Of a stretch of DNA of 50,804 bases, positions 42,271-50,052 are shown piece by piece. A program made the translations under genes and the position numbers. Position 1 is the first letter of the stretch, and each line of letters starts with the position of its first letter. The notes under the pieces were generated by a model, which did no database searches, was not told the origin of the DNA, and saw only the letters and a program-made list of their open reading frames with translations. Origin of the DNA: Clostridiales bacterium (GTDB lineage: Bacteria > Bacillota > Clostridia > Lachnospirales > WRAX01); assembly GCA_031271375.1 (NCBI GenBank), contig JAISVU010000175.1:1-50804 (forward strand). The letters run 5' to 3'.

Positions 42271-43782
42271 ATGGACGCTAAGATAATAAGGTTTGAGAAG
42301 CCGGAAGCGCCGATAAGGAAAAGGCGCAAATACAACGACGGCGGAATACTGTACGGAATCGCGCTGGCGCTATTGTTACTGTACCTCGGGGGATACCTGT
42401 ACACGTTTTTCACGCGGGAAAAGGTGCCGGAGACCGTTGTGGTTTACGGCAGCATAGAGCCGGTGATGGTGTTCAACGGGGTTATCGTCCGGGACGAGAC
42501 GGTGTACCGCAGCGCGGCGGAGGGCCTTCCGGTGTATTATAAAAACGACTTGGACAAGGTTCCCGCCGGAGCGGTGGCTTGCAGCATTCAAGACGAGGAA
42601 GCGGTAAAAAAACTGATGGCCGATATAACGAGCCTTGAGAAGAATATACTCAGCGCACAGGAAGAACGGGCGCAGAGCCAGGCCGTGGGCAGCCAGATTA
42701 AAGAGCTTACCGACCGGATACGGCGCACGGCAGACAACGCCGCGCTGTCCATCAACGCGCTGAATACCCAGGCGCTCTATGAAGCGGCGATACAGACAGA
42801 ACAGCTGCTGAACCACAGGAACCAGATATTGATCAATGAGAGCCGGGGAAGCGTCAAGAGCATGTCGCAAGGGCTCAGTATCTACCTTTCGCAGATGGAG
42901 GGCGTCGTCAGCGAGATGCCCATTGGCCGCAGCGGGATAATCAGCTACAGAACCGACGGATACGAGGAACAGCTGACCCCGTCGCGGATAAAGGTTCTAA
43001 GCCCCGAGGAAACGATGATAGACGCGGACTTGGATGCGATATACGCGGAATCATATGTTCAAGCGGGCGACCCGGTGTTTAAAATAATCAACTCCAATGA
43101 CTGGTACATCGCCTCCTACCTGCCGGCGGCACAGACGGAGGGATGGCAGATGAATGATCTGCGTAACATTTATGTCGACGACGGCAGCGGCAGCTTCAAG
43201 CAGCTGGAGACAAGGATCGACAGCATTGATTCAATCGGCGAGATACGCTATGTGGTATTCCATATAGATAAACGCGTAACGGATTACCTGGACCGGCGCG
43301 GCGTCAGCTTTAAGATAAAGGAAGGTCTTGGGGAAGGCCTGAAGATACCCAATTCGGCGATAATAGAAAAGACATTGGTTAAAATCCCCAAAGAATGCGC
43401 TGTGGAAACCGATGAAGGCAGGCATGTGCTGCGTTATAACATGGGAACGGGTATTTATGATAAGATGGGTATTGTACCCTTTGCCTCCGATAATGTGTAT
43501 TACAGCGTTATCTGGTACGCGGACGGCATCCGCCCGGGAGACATATTGGCTATACCCGCCAGGCTGGGCGAAACATACACCGCAGACCAGACAGAGATAA
43601 TAAGCGGCGTGTATGTTACCAATACGGGCGCCGCCGTATTCAAGCGGATATATACATCCGGCGGCGCCTTTGAGAATATCTCCTATACCATTGTAGACCC
43701 TGCGGACAACCCCAATGTAAAGGTTAAGGACCGGATAGTGTCCGACGCGAGTACCGTGGAGGACAGGCAGATGATATATTAA
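42271..43782 (+). CDS. HlyD-like membrane protein
   Basis: This 503-residue protein has a short basic N-terminus (RKRRKYNDG), one membrane helix (GILYGIALALLLLYLGGYLYTFF, about 29-51), and an extracellular part with a barrel-sandwich segment around a coiled coil (about 110-200, SLEKNILSAQEERAQSQAV). A later beta region reads FKIINSNDWYIASYLP. This is the shape of HlyD/periplasmic-adaptor-type proteins, and relatives lie next to yggS-sepF in many Clostridia. No export ATPase or outer-membrane partner is nearby, so a secretion role is not shown. GGGAG lies upstream of the ATG at 42271. It is followed by a strong hairpin set. Confidence 0.75.
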   Translation: MDAKIIRFEKPEAPIRKRRKYNDGGILYGIALALLLLYLGGYLYTFFTREKVPETVVVYGSIEPVMVFNGVIVRDETVYRSAAEGLPVYYKNDLDKVPAGAVACSIQDEEAVKKLMADITSLEKNILSAQEERAQSQAVGSQIKELTDRIRRTADNAALSINALNTQALYEAAIQTEQLLNHRNQILINESRGSVKSMSQGLSIYLSQMEGVVSEMPIGRSGIISYRTDGYEEQLTPSRIKVLSPEETMIDADLDAIYAESYVQAGDPVFKIINSNDWYIASYLPAAQTEGWQMNDLRNIYVDDGSGSFKQLETRIDSIDSIGEIRYVVFHIDKRVTDYLDRRGVSFKIKEGLGEGLKIPNSAIIEKTLVKIPKECAVETDEGRHVLRYNMGTGIYDKMGIVPFASDNVYYSVIWYADGIRPGDILAIPARLGETYTADQTEIISGVYVTNTGAAVFKRIYTSGGAFENISYTIVDPADNPNVKVKDRIVSDASTVEDRQMIY

Positions 43783-43786
43783 GCAG

Positions 43787-43843
43787 CTTGAGCAGTAAAA
43801 AGACTCAGTGCGTTTACGCACTGAAGACTTTTACTAGCTCAAG
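43787..43843. terminator. Long three-segment hairpin after the HlyD-like gene
   Basis: CTTGAGC (43787-43793), AGTAAAA (43794-43800) and CAGTGCG (43806-43812) pair respectively with GCTCAAG (43837-43843), TTTTACT (43829-43835) and CGCACTG (43817-43823). There is a TTTA loop at the tip and small bulges between. It starts five bases after the stop codon. Confidence 0.6.
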
Positions 43844-43859
43844 CCCCACATACGACTTC

Positions 43860-43952
43860 CGCCTAAACAAGGCATTTATGCCTTGCAAATCCGAAGGATG
43901 AGTGCAAGCGAAGCGCCGCGCATCGAGTTTCACGAAGTGAAACTTTTAGGCG
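43860..43952. repeat. Nested palindromic element with TTTA and GAA hairpins
   Basis: An outer stem CGCCTAAA/TTTAGGCG (43860-43867 with 43945-43952) encloses CAAGGCA-TTTA-TGCCTTG (43868-43885) and GTTTCAC-GAA-GTGAAAC (43927-43943). A 41-base single-stranded part lies between them. Stem length (7 bp) and loops match the element at 18351-18420. The HD-domain gene follows 31 bases later. Confidence 0.6.
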
Positions 43953-43983
43953 AGAAGGAGTATAGAGCCGGAGGAAACAGGCT

Positions 43984-45840
43984 ATGCGGTTTGATTTTGC
44001 CGATCGGCTGGTCGGCAATATAACGGAGTTTAGAAAGAGGGAAAACGAATCGATCCGACGCGGGTTCGATAAGGATACTCTCACCTCTCACCTGAAAGAA
44101 CGGGCCGAGAGGAACGCCGTTATAATGAGGGACACAAACGCCATAATAGACGAACGCTTAATTCCTCTCCTGCGGGATGTGGAAAGCCTTTCCGCTGGGG
44201 ACATAGACCGGCTCTTTGAGCTGTCTCAAAAGCTCTACACCATAACAATTAGGCTTGACATGGGTCTCGCGCTGGAAATCCATAAGGCCGCAATAATATG
44301 GGCGAAAACGCATAATGATACGGACCGGCTGATACGCCATTTATACTGGGCGGGCCTTGCCTCTATGCAAATAGACCCTAAAAGCCTATGCGAGCTATCT
44401 TTTGGGTTTTTTACTGAAGGAGCGGCTTATAAAGACCAATACATGAGTATCACGAATAAAGAAACCCGCTCATACATAAACCGCTGTCTTGGCAATACCT
44501 ATGTTTCCATTTCCGGCTTGGGCAATAAGGACCCGTTCGGGATAATGACGCCGTTTTTCGCTTGTGTAGACGCGGCGCTGGTATTTTGGAGCAACAGTGA
44601 TGTACAGGCTATGGATTTGGATTTTCCCTGGGACGGATTTTTTAGGAACGCCAGGCAAAATGTATGCAACTGGGTTGATATTTTGAGAAGGTATCGTTGG
44701 GCTGATGTTTCCATCGCGCAGCGCATATACGAAAATGCCCAGGCGTTAGGAAAAACCGGCCCCGTGTCCATTTACTGGGAAAAGAACCGTTACGAGTATT
44801 TGAGGCTTACCAGCAGCTTCCATGTAAACAAGCTCTCCTACCCCGCTTTGATGGACGGCCTTAAAACGCTTTTCTACTCAATCGGCGACAGCGACCTCTC
44901 CAATAATGGGTTGTATACTGTAATCCATATATCCTCAGTCTTATTGGAGTACATGGAGAACTTTTCACACATGTCCTGGGAGATTTATGAAGCCGAGCAG
45001 AAGGTTATTCTGGAACGGGTTTTGGGTTATTTGAAGAAGGTTATTAGCAGGACAGACCGCCAACGCTTAAATAATATGCTCGGTTTCTTTACCCTGTCCA
45101 TGAGAACGACCAAATACTCAGATCAATATCTCGATATTGTACTGCGTTTTACCTCATTCAGCCATCCTTCCACATATGTCCACTCGCTGCAGGTTAAGAA
45201 CATTACAATGCACCTCACCGATTACTTTATTGAACATGAGCCGGGTGTCTTTATTGGCTACTGCGGGGCGAAGGACGCTGACGAAGTCCGCAAAAAGAGA
45301 GAAGAGATACGGAACCTCACCGGCAGGGCGGGGTTATGCCATGATATAGGCAAGATTACATACGCGAATACAGTATCATTATGCTCACGGCGGTTGCATG
45401 ATTACGAGTTTAACTTAATCAAGGAGCATGTAAGTATCGGTTTTGAACTTCAACCCGGCAGCGAAAGCATTGAATGTGTAAAAGCCGCGATATTGGGGCA
45501 TCATCGCTGGTATGACGGGTCAAAGGGCTACCCCGAGGGTTACGATGCCGGCGCGTCGAAATACGCATTTACCGCTTATATGGTTTCGGCCGCGGATTCC
45601 ATTGACGCCGCAACGGACACCATAGGCCGCAGCTACGCCCCGGGTCTCACGCTGGAACAGATCATAAAAGAGATTAAAGACGGAGCCGGTACCCGCTACG
45701 CCCCGGCGATAGCCCAAGCGTTAAACGATGATATATTGCTGGCAAAATTGCGTATTTGTATAACCGACGACCGTAAGAATTCCTATTTTGAGGTTTATAA
45801 TGAATTGGGAGTCATAGAAAAGCAAGAGGAGCAGCCATAA
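43984..45840 (+). CDS. HD-GYP-like phosphohydrolase with long helical N-terminal region
   Basis: This 618-residue protein has an N-terminal helical region of about 385 residues that I do not recognise; its repeated helix pairs could be TPR-like. A C-terminal HD domain follows: VHSLQVKNIT (His), GLCHDIGKI (HD pair), and GHHRWYDGSKGYPEGYD, which recalls the HHE and GYP signature of HD-GYP proteins. SAADSIDAATDTIGR follows. HD-GYP enzymes often hydrolyse cyclic di-GMP or related nucleotides, but this is a variant and its substrate is unknown. The ATG follows GGAGGAAACAGGCT. Its stop overlaps the yggS start (TAATG). The composition is a little more AT-rich than that of the neighbours. Confidence 0.75.
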   Translation: MRFDFADRLVGNITEFRKRENESIRRGFDKDTLTSHLKERAERNAVIMRDTNAIIDERLIPLLRDVESLSAGDIDRLFELSQKLYTITIRLDMGLALEIHKAAIIWAKTHNDTDRLIRHLYWAGLASMQIDPKSLCELSFGFFTEGAAYKDQYMSITNKETRSYINRCLGNTYVSISGLGNKDPFGIMTPFFACVDAALVFWSNSDVQAMDLDFPWDGFFRNARQNVCNWVDILRRYRWADVSIAQRIYENAQALGKTGPVSIYWEKNRYEYLRLTSSFHVNKLSYPALMDGLKTLFYSIGDSDLSNNGLYTVIHISSVLLEYMENFSHMSWEIYEAEQKVILERVLGYLKKVISRTDRQRLNNMLGFFTLSMRTTKYSDQYLDIVLRFTSFSHPSTYVHSLQVKNITMHLTDYFIEHEPGVFIGYCGAKDADEVRKKREEIRNLTGRAGLCHDIGKITYANTVSLCSRRLHDYEFNLIKEHVSIGFELQPGSESIECVKAAILGHHRWYDGSKGYPEGYDAGASKYAFTAYMVSAADSIDAATDTIGRSYAPGLTLEQIIKEIKDGAGTRYAPAIAQALNDDILLAKLRICITDDRKNSYFEVYNELGVIEKQEEQP

Positions 45841-46550
45841 TGTCAACTATTGAAGATAATGTGCGCAATGTGTTAGGCAGGGCAGAAGCCGCAGCGAAGC
45901 GCGCGGGCAGGGATTTTAAAGATATAACCGTCGTCGGTGTTACGAAAACCCAGGACGCGGAAGCTGTAATAGCGATGGCAAGGGCCGGGATCAATAACGC
46001 GGGCGAAAACCGCGTTCAGGAATTTCTGCCCAAAAGGGAAGCCGTTGCCGCGGCAGATGCCGGGTTTGATATCAGATGGCATATGATCGGGCATCTGCAG
46101 ACAAACAAGGTAAAGCAAGTGCTTGGAAAGGCCGCGCTGATACATTCCGTTGACAGTTTTAGGCTTGCGGAAGAAATAAACCGCCTGGGCGGGGCCGATG
46201 TGCTGATAGAAGTTAATATTGCTGAAGAGGCGGGCAAGTTCGGAATCAAACCTGACGACGCGCTATATTTCGTCGAAAAACTGGTTGATTTACCGAAATT
46301 AAACCTAAGAGGATTGATGTGCGTTGCTCCATATGTCGAAAATCCAGAGGAAAATCGTATATATTTTCGAAAAATGAAGAATATTTTACTTGACATTAAT
46401 AAAAAAAGGCTTCATAATGTTGCTATGGAAATTTTATCTATGGGTATGACTGCGGATTACGAGGTCGCCATAGAAGAAGGGGCTACTGTCGTGCGTGTCG
46501 GAACCGGGATTTTTGGAGAACGGCAGCAGGCACTTATAAGCCGCAGGTAA
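45840..46550 (+). CDS. PLP homeostasis protein YggS/YlmE
   Basis: This 236-residue protein belongs to the COG0325 family. The PLP lysine lies in VVGVTKTQ (Lys36), AGENRVQEFLPK follows, WHMIGHLQTNKVKQV is the usual helix, and LSMGMTADYEVAIEEGATVVRVG ends the barrel (seen in two parts). It binds pyridoxal phosphate without known catalysis and affects vitamin B6 and amino acid balance. It is the first gene of the conserved yggS-sepF-yggT cluster. Its 3' third is unusually AT-rich (13 of 60 G+C in 46381-46440 against 33 of 60 in 46021-46080), and this part contains a near-consensus promoter facing sepF. Confidence 0.93.
   Translation: MSTIEDNVRNVLGRAEAAAKRAGRDFKDITVVGVTKTQDAEAVIAMARAGINNAGENRVQEFLPKREAVAAADAGFDIRWHMIGHLQTNKVKQVLGKAALIHSVDSFRLAEEINRLGGADVLIEVNIAEEAGKFGIKPDDALYFVEKLVDLPKLNLRGLMCVAPYVENPEENRIYFRKMKNILLDINKKRLHNVAMEILSMGMTADYEVAIEEGATVVRVGTGIFGERQQALISRR
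46390..46418 (+). promoter_or_regulatory. Promoter inside yggS for sepF-yggT
   Basis: TTGACA (46390-46395, perfect -35), a 17-bp spacer and CATAAT (46413-46418) lie inside the yggS coding sequence, about 175 bases upstream of sepF, in a locally very AT-rich stretch. Confidence 0.6.
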
Positions 46551-46593
46551 TTGAAACGGCGTAGAAAAACTATTATCAGGAAAGGTGTTGTGT

Positions 46594-47145
46594 ATGGGGG
46601 TTATTGAGCGGATTATAGAAACCATCCGGAACTACGCGCTGTCAAAGGGTTATGATGTAAAGCCGCCTAAGGAGCATGTGGAAGAAGTCGAGATTGAAGA
46701 CGACCATGAAGTGGAACAGGATACCATCAGAGCCGATGAGAGGTTTACCGCCGCGATAGAGCGGGCCGAGTTAATAGGGGACAGGCGTCCCCGCCGTGCC
46801 GCAATACCTACAGGAGGGTCTAAAGTGCATAGCTTCCCCAAGTCCAGTGTTCATCAGAATTTGATGATCTTGGAGCCGCAGTCCATCGACGAGTCGGGCG
46901 AGATCAGCGAGTACATCAAAGAAGGCCAGATTGTGATCGTAAAACTTGAAGGGCTTAAATTCGAGGCGGCGCAGCGCATCGTGGATTTCCTCAGCGGCGT
47001 GGTAAGAGCGCTGGACGGCCAAATTGAGCATGTCTCTAATAAAATTTTCGTCGTGGCGCCTCAGCATGTGGATATCTCCAGCATGATTAATGACGACTCA
47101 AGGGAAGGCGGCATCCTCGCTTCCTTAAAGGCTTCGTTCAGGTGA
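46594..47145 (+). CDS. sepF: Cell division protein SepF
   Basis: This 183-residue protein has a short amphipathic N-terminal membrane-binding helix (MGVIERIIETIRNYALSKGY), a charged and disordered middle (about 25-80), and the SepF domain with QNLMILEPQSI, IVIVKLEGLKFEAAQRIVDFLSG (given in halves) and GQIEHVSNKIFVVAP. SepF anchors FtsZ to the membrane and shapes the septum in Gram-positive bacteria. The ATG at 46594 has AAAGG eight bases upstream; three upstream codons are open but lack that spacing. It lies between yggS and yggT, the classic Firmicutes order. Confidence 0.93.
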   Translation: MGVIERIIETIRNYALSKGYDVKPPKEHVEEVEIEDDHEVEQDTIRADERFTAAIERAELIGDRRPRRAAIPTGGSKVHSFPKSSVHQNLMILEPQSIDESGEISEYIKEGQIVIVKLEGLKFEAAQRIVDFLSGVVRALDGQIEHVSNKIFVVAPQHVDISSMINDDSREGGILASLKASFR

Positions 47146-47177
47146 TTCGCTAATATTACCAAGCAAGAGGTTTTTTG

Positions 47178-47486
47178 ATGGCCGGAGTGCAGTCGCTGAT
47201 AGTGAACGCTGTTTATGTGTTCTCGTCGGTTATGAAGATTCTTTTAATAGCGCGGGTTTTGCTGTCCTGGCTTCCCAGCCTCGGTTTCGGGGGAGGCGGA
47301 GTGCTGGGCAGAATTTCCGGTGTTATTGTAACGCTTACCGAACCCATACAAGGCCCCATACGCGCCATGCTGGACAAATCGCCGATAAAGGGCGTCAACA
47401 CTGTTGTTGATTTTTCTCCGATATTATCGCTCTTTGTTATTGACGCGATAGCCCTGATAATAACGCGGATCATCACAGTTCTATAG
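47178..47486 (+). CDS. YggT family membrane protein
   Basis: This 102-residue protein has two membrane segments (about 8-28 and 78-100) around a loop with LSWLPSLGFGGGGVLGRISGVIVTLTEPIQGPIR, of which the key part is TEPIQGPIR. The YggT family lies next to sepF in most Firmicutes and is thought to aid septum or envelope assembly, without a known mechanism. The ATG at 47178 follows AAGAGG at seven bases. It stops with TAG, and a bidirectional terminator follows at 47526. Confidence 0.88.
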   Translation: MAGVQSLIVNAVYVFSSVMKILLIARVLLSWLPSLGFGGGGVLGRISGVIVTLTEPIQGPIRAMLDKSPIKGVNTVVDFSPILSLFVIDAIALIITRIITVL

Positions 47487-47525
47487 TATTAATATAAAAA
47501 ATTAAACAATGAAAGCAACATAAAC

Positions 47526-47569
47526 AGCGAAGAACCTTTCAACCATTTTACTGGGGAAGGTTCTTCGCT
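47526..47569. terminator. Bidirectional terminator between yggT and the bactofilin gene
   Basis: AGCGAAGAACCTT (47526-47538) and AAGGTTCTTCGCT (47557-47569) form a perfect 13-bp stem between convergent genes. A/T-rich flanks on both sides suit termination in both directions. Confidence 0.7.
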
Positions 47570-47604
47570 ATTGTATGTTCAGATGCCTGCTTCTTAATGA
47601 TCGG

Positions 47605-48360
47605 TTATTCTATGTCCTCGGCGTCCTCCTCTTCCTCCGCCTCTCCTTCCGGTTCTTCCTCTTCGGATAAATCCTCGTCATAAGCCTCGGGCAGGCCTTC
47701 CGCCTCAGCTTCGGGTTCCGTTTCGGTTTCCTCTTCCGCAACAGCTTCCAAGCCCGCGTCGTCTTCCTCTTCCAGCTCGTAGTTCAGGTCGTGCCACCCG
47801 CTGTCGTCCTCCGGCGGTTCCGGTGTTTCGGCGGCCTCAGCCTCATCGGAGGCTTCCGCATACTCCGGCTCTGGAACAGTGTAACCTTCGGCGGGAAGGT
47901 CTGCCGTGCCAAGAAGCTTAGAACTGCCATCCATCATAGTAACGGCGGTCTCGTTAATCTTCTTGAGCTTCTTGTTAAGCGTTCCGCTTTTAGCGATCAT
48001 CGTGTTTACACCGTTGAAGACAGCTCCGTCCTCAATGCTTATCGCGGTGCAGCTGATATCGCCGGTGACGCTGGCGGTGGACTTCAAGCTGGCGTAGGAA
48101 CTGAGCTGCAGATTTCCCTCCACGATACCGGCTATTACGGCGAAGGTGCTGATAATGTTACCCTTGACATAGCCTGTTTCGGTGACGATAACCTCGCCGT
48201 CAACATTGATGTCGCCGAACACAAGCCCGCTTACCATAACGGAATTGATGCCCTTGAGGGCGCCGCCCATCATCGTTAAGCCCTCCCCAATAACGGTGTT
48301 TGGGACGAAGTTAGGATCCTCTCCGTATCTTGGGCGCTTTTGCTGAAAAATACCCAACAT
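47605..48360 (-). CDS. Bactofilin-type polymer-forming protein with long acidic tail
   Basis: This 251-residue protein has a bactofilin beta-helix (about 20-135), with the repeating strand pattern TVIGEGLTMMGGALKGINSV, GDINVDGEVIVTETGYVKGN and VEGNLQLSSYASLKSTASVTGDI, given here by short pieces. The last 100 residues are strongly acidic (many Glu and Asp), unlike the short tails of most bactofilins. Bactofilins form membrane-linked filaments that guide envelope enzymes. The ATG at 48360 follows AAGGAGG at good spacing. It follows the PEGA protein gene by 33 bases. Confidence 0.85.
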   Translation of the reverse strand: MLGIFQQKRPRYGEDPNFVPNTVIGEGLTMMGGALKGINSVMVSGLVFGDINVDGEVIVTETGYVKGNIISTFAVIAGIVEGNLQLSSYASLKSTASVTGDISCTAISIEDGAVFNGVNTMIAKSGTLNKKLKKINETAVTMMDGSSKLLGTADLPAEGYTVPEPEYAEASDEAEAAETPEPPEDDSGWHDLNYELEEEDDAGLEAVAEEETETEPEAEAEGLPEAYDEDLSEEEEPEGEAEEEEDAEDIE

Positions 48361-48393
48361 GCCGATGCCTCCTTTCGGATATATTATCCGTAA

Positions 48394-50052
48394 CTAATAC
48401 CCGCCGGTTTCGCCTGTATCCGCCGGAGTGGTTGTCTCCTGCGGAATAGGTGCCAGCGGTTGAATGGATGAACTTTCCTGGAGCGTATAGGTCATTCTCA
48501 TTTCCCTCAGGTTGTTGGTATTGGCGAACAGCACAATTGAGGTCCAATCGGCGTACCCGTCCTTTACAAACCGCACATTGTGCTGGCCAAGCTCGACATC
48601 CACGCTTAACGGGTCGGTAAGGTTGGGGTCTGTGGTGAGGCCGACATATCTGTCGTCAATATAGACCTCCGCCCCGGACGGAACCGTGATCGGCGTATAT
48701 TTTATCGTCTCCGGCAGAACCGGCCTCGGCGTCGGCGTGGGGGTCGGCAGCATTTCAATTTGCACTGTCAGAGCAGGCGCGTTGAGATCCACAGTGTGCT
48801 GGAACGGCTCATACCCGAAAGCCGTCGCCTTTATCTCATACAACCCAAACAGCAGGGGCAGCGCGTCGTCAAGGCTCACGGGATTGTCATTAACGGTAAG
48901 ATACACGTCGGGGACGTTGGAGGTAAAATACATCGAGCCGTACTTCATCTGAACGCCGGCAAGGTCTACCGTAACGGTTTCGCCGCCCGTGACGGTTACG
49001 TCGCGCTGGAAAATCTCGATATTCTGCCCTTTGACAACAACCTTGTGGATACCTTCCGGCACGCTGAAGCTGCGGCTTTCTTCCAGCTTGGCGTAGGTCA
49101 GGTTGCCGATCTCGACCGAGCCGTCTTTTATATATTCGTTATGGACGATGTCGATAACGCCGTGGCCCGTGGTTATGTCCATAAACATCGCGACGGTCTT
49201 ATATACCCTGAGCGTCACTCTGTCTTCGGGAGCAAGAGCGGCGGGATCCTGTTCCTTGCCCTTATAGAGGCAAACGAACTCAGGGCCGTAGATATAGGTC
49301 TTGTTGCCAACGGTAATTCTGTTGTTTTCCGCGTCCACTATGACGCCTTCAAGGTTAAAGAAGGTCTGGGCCTGGGGGCTCTGCTGGATGGATATCAGCA
49401 CCGAGTCGTCCTCAAGATAAGCGATATCTACAACATCCCCCTGCTTGAATTCAGCAAAAACCAGGCTTCCGCCGTGCTTGTCCTTCATTACTGTGCCGCC
49501 GGAGGCCGTCATATAAAAGGTTCTGCCGTCCAAAATCCCATATAAGGTAAAGGTTCTTGTGTCCGGGTCTGTGGCTTTGATCAAGCAAACCTGTTTAACC
49601 TCTTTAGCCGCCGGGACTAAGGGCAAGCCCGCGCCAACGTCTCTTGTCGGGGCGGGAGGCGCGGTTCTGGCCTTGTCGTTAAAAGAGCTGATCATCAGCG
49701 CGAAGGCCGATACGCTCACAACGACGCCAGCGAAAATGATAAACGCCAAAAATATCCCGAAATGGGGTTTTGCCTTAGGCCGGGCCGCCGGCTTGCCGAC
49801 TGCCTGTCTGTTGTAGCCGGTTCTTTTCCTGTCCGCTCTGTCTGTATAATTAGCGGGGGGCAAATCAACGCGCCTTGTCCGCTCCGGGTCGTCTTTATAA
49901 CCTCCGCTTGCCGGGGCGCGGTAGTTTATTGTCTTGTCTCCTATTTCAATATTCACCCTGCCGGGCTGTTTACGTCTTGCGGCGTTCCTGTTCAATTCAA
50001 TCACCTTTTTAAGATACCCTTCAAAGGAACCTTTCAAAAAACCCCGAAACAT
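48394..50052 (-). CDS. PEGA-domain membrane protein
   Basis: This 552-residue protein has a basic cytoplasmic N-terminus (about 95 residues, Arg/Lys-rich), one membrane helix (HFGIFLAFIIFAGVVVSVSAF, about 97-117) and a long extracellular part. That part has beta modules at about 150-330, then PEGA-type repeats near 340-440 and 450-520 (VPSGAEVYIDDRYVGLTT and GQHNVRFVKDGYADW are typical). A PTPTPTPRP linker lies before the last repeat. Such proteins often bind surface polymers. It overlaps the CotS-like gene upstream by 32 bases and precedes the bactofilin gene, so the three may act at one envelope site. Confidence 0.85.
   Translation of the reverse strand: MFRGFLKGSFEGYLKKVIELNRNAARRKQPGRVNIEIGDKTINYRAPASGGYKDDPERTRRVDLPPANYTDRADRKRTGYNRQAVGKPAARPKAKPHFGIFLAFIIFAGVVVSVSAFALMISSFNDKARTAPPAPTRDVGAGLPLVPAAKEVKQVCLIKATDPDTRTFTLYGILDGRTFYMTASGGTVMKDKHGGSLVFAEFKQGDVVDIAYLEDDSVLISIQQSPQAQTFFNLEGVIVDAENNRITVGNKTYIYGPEFVCLYKGKEQDPAALAPEDRVTLRVYKTVAMFMDITTGHGVIDIVHNEYIKDGSVEIGNLTYAKLEESRSFSVPEGIHKVVVKGQNIEIFQRDVTVTGGETVTVDLAGVQMKYGSMYFTSNVPDVYLTVNDNPVSLDDALPLLFGLYEIKATAFGYEPFQHTVDLNAPALTVQIEMLPTPTPTPRPVLPETIKYTPITVPSGAEVYIDDRYVGLTTDPNLTDPLSVDVELGQHNVRFVKDGYADWTSIVLFANTNNLREMRMTYTLQESSSIQPLAPIPQETTTPADTGETGGY

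Noticed and set aside
42256..42300. The sirtuin TAG is followed in the same frame by the HlyD-like gene.
   Set aside because: The second gene has its own ATG and GGGAG site, and the proteins are unrelated. Chance is the simpler account.
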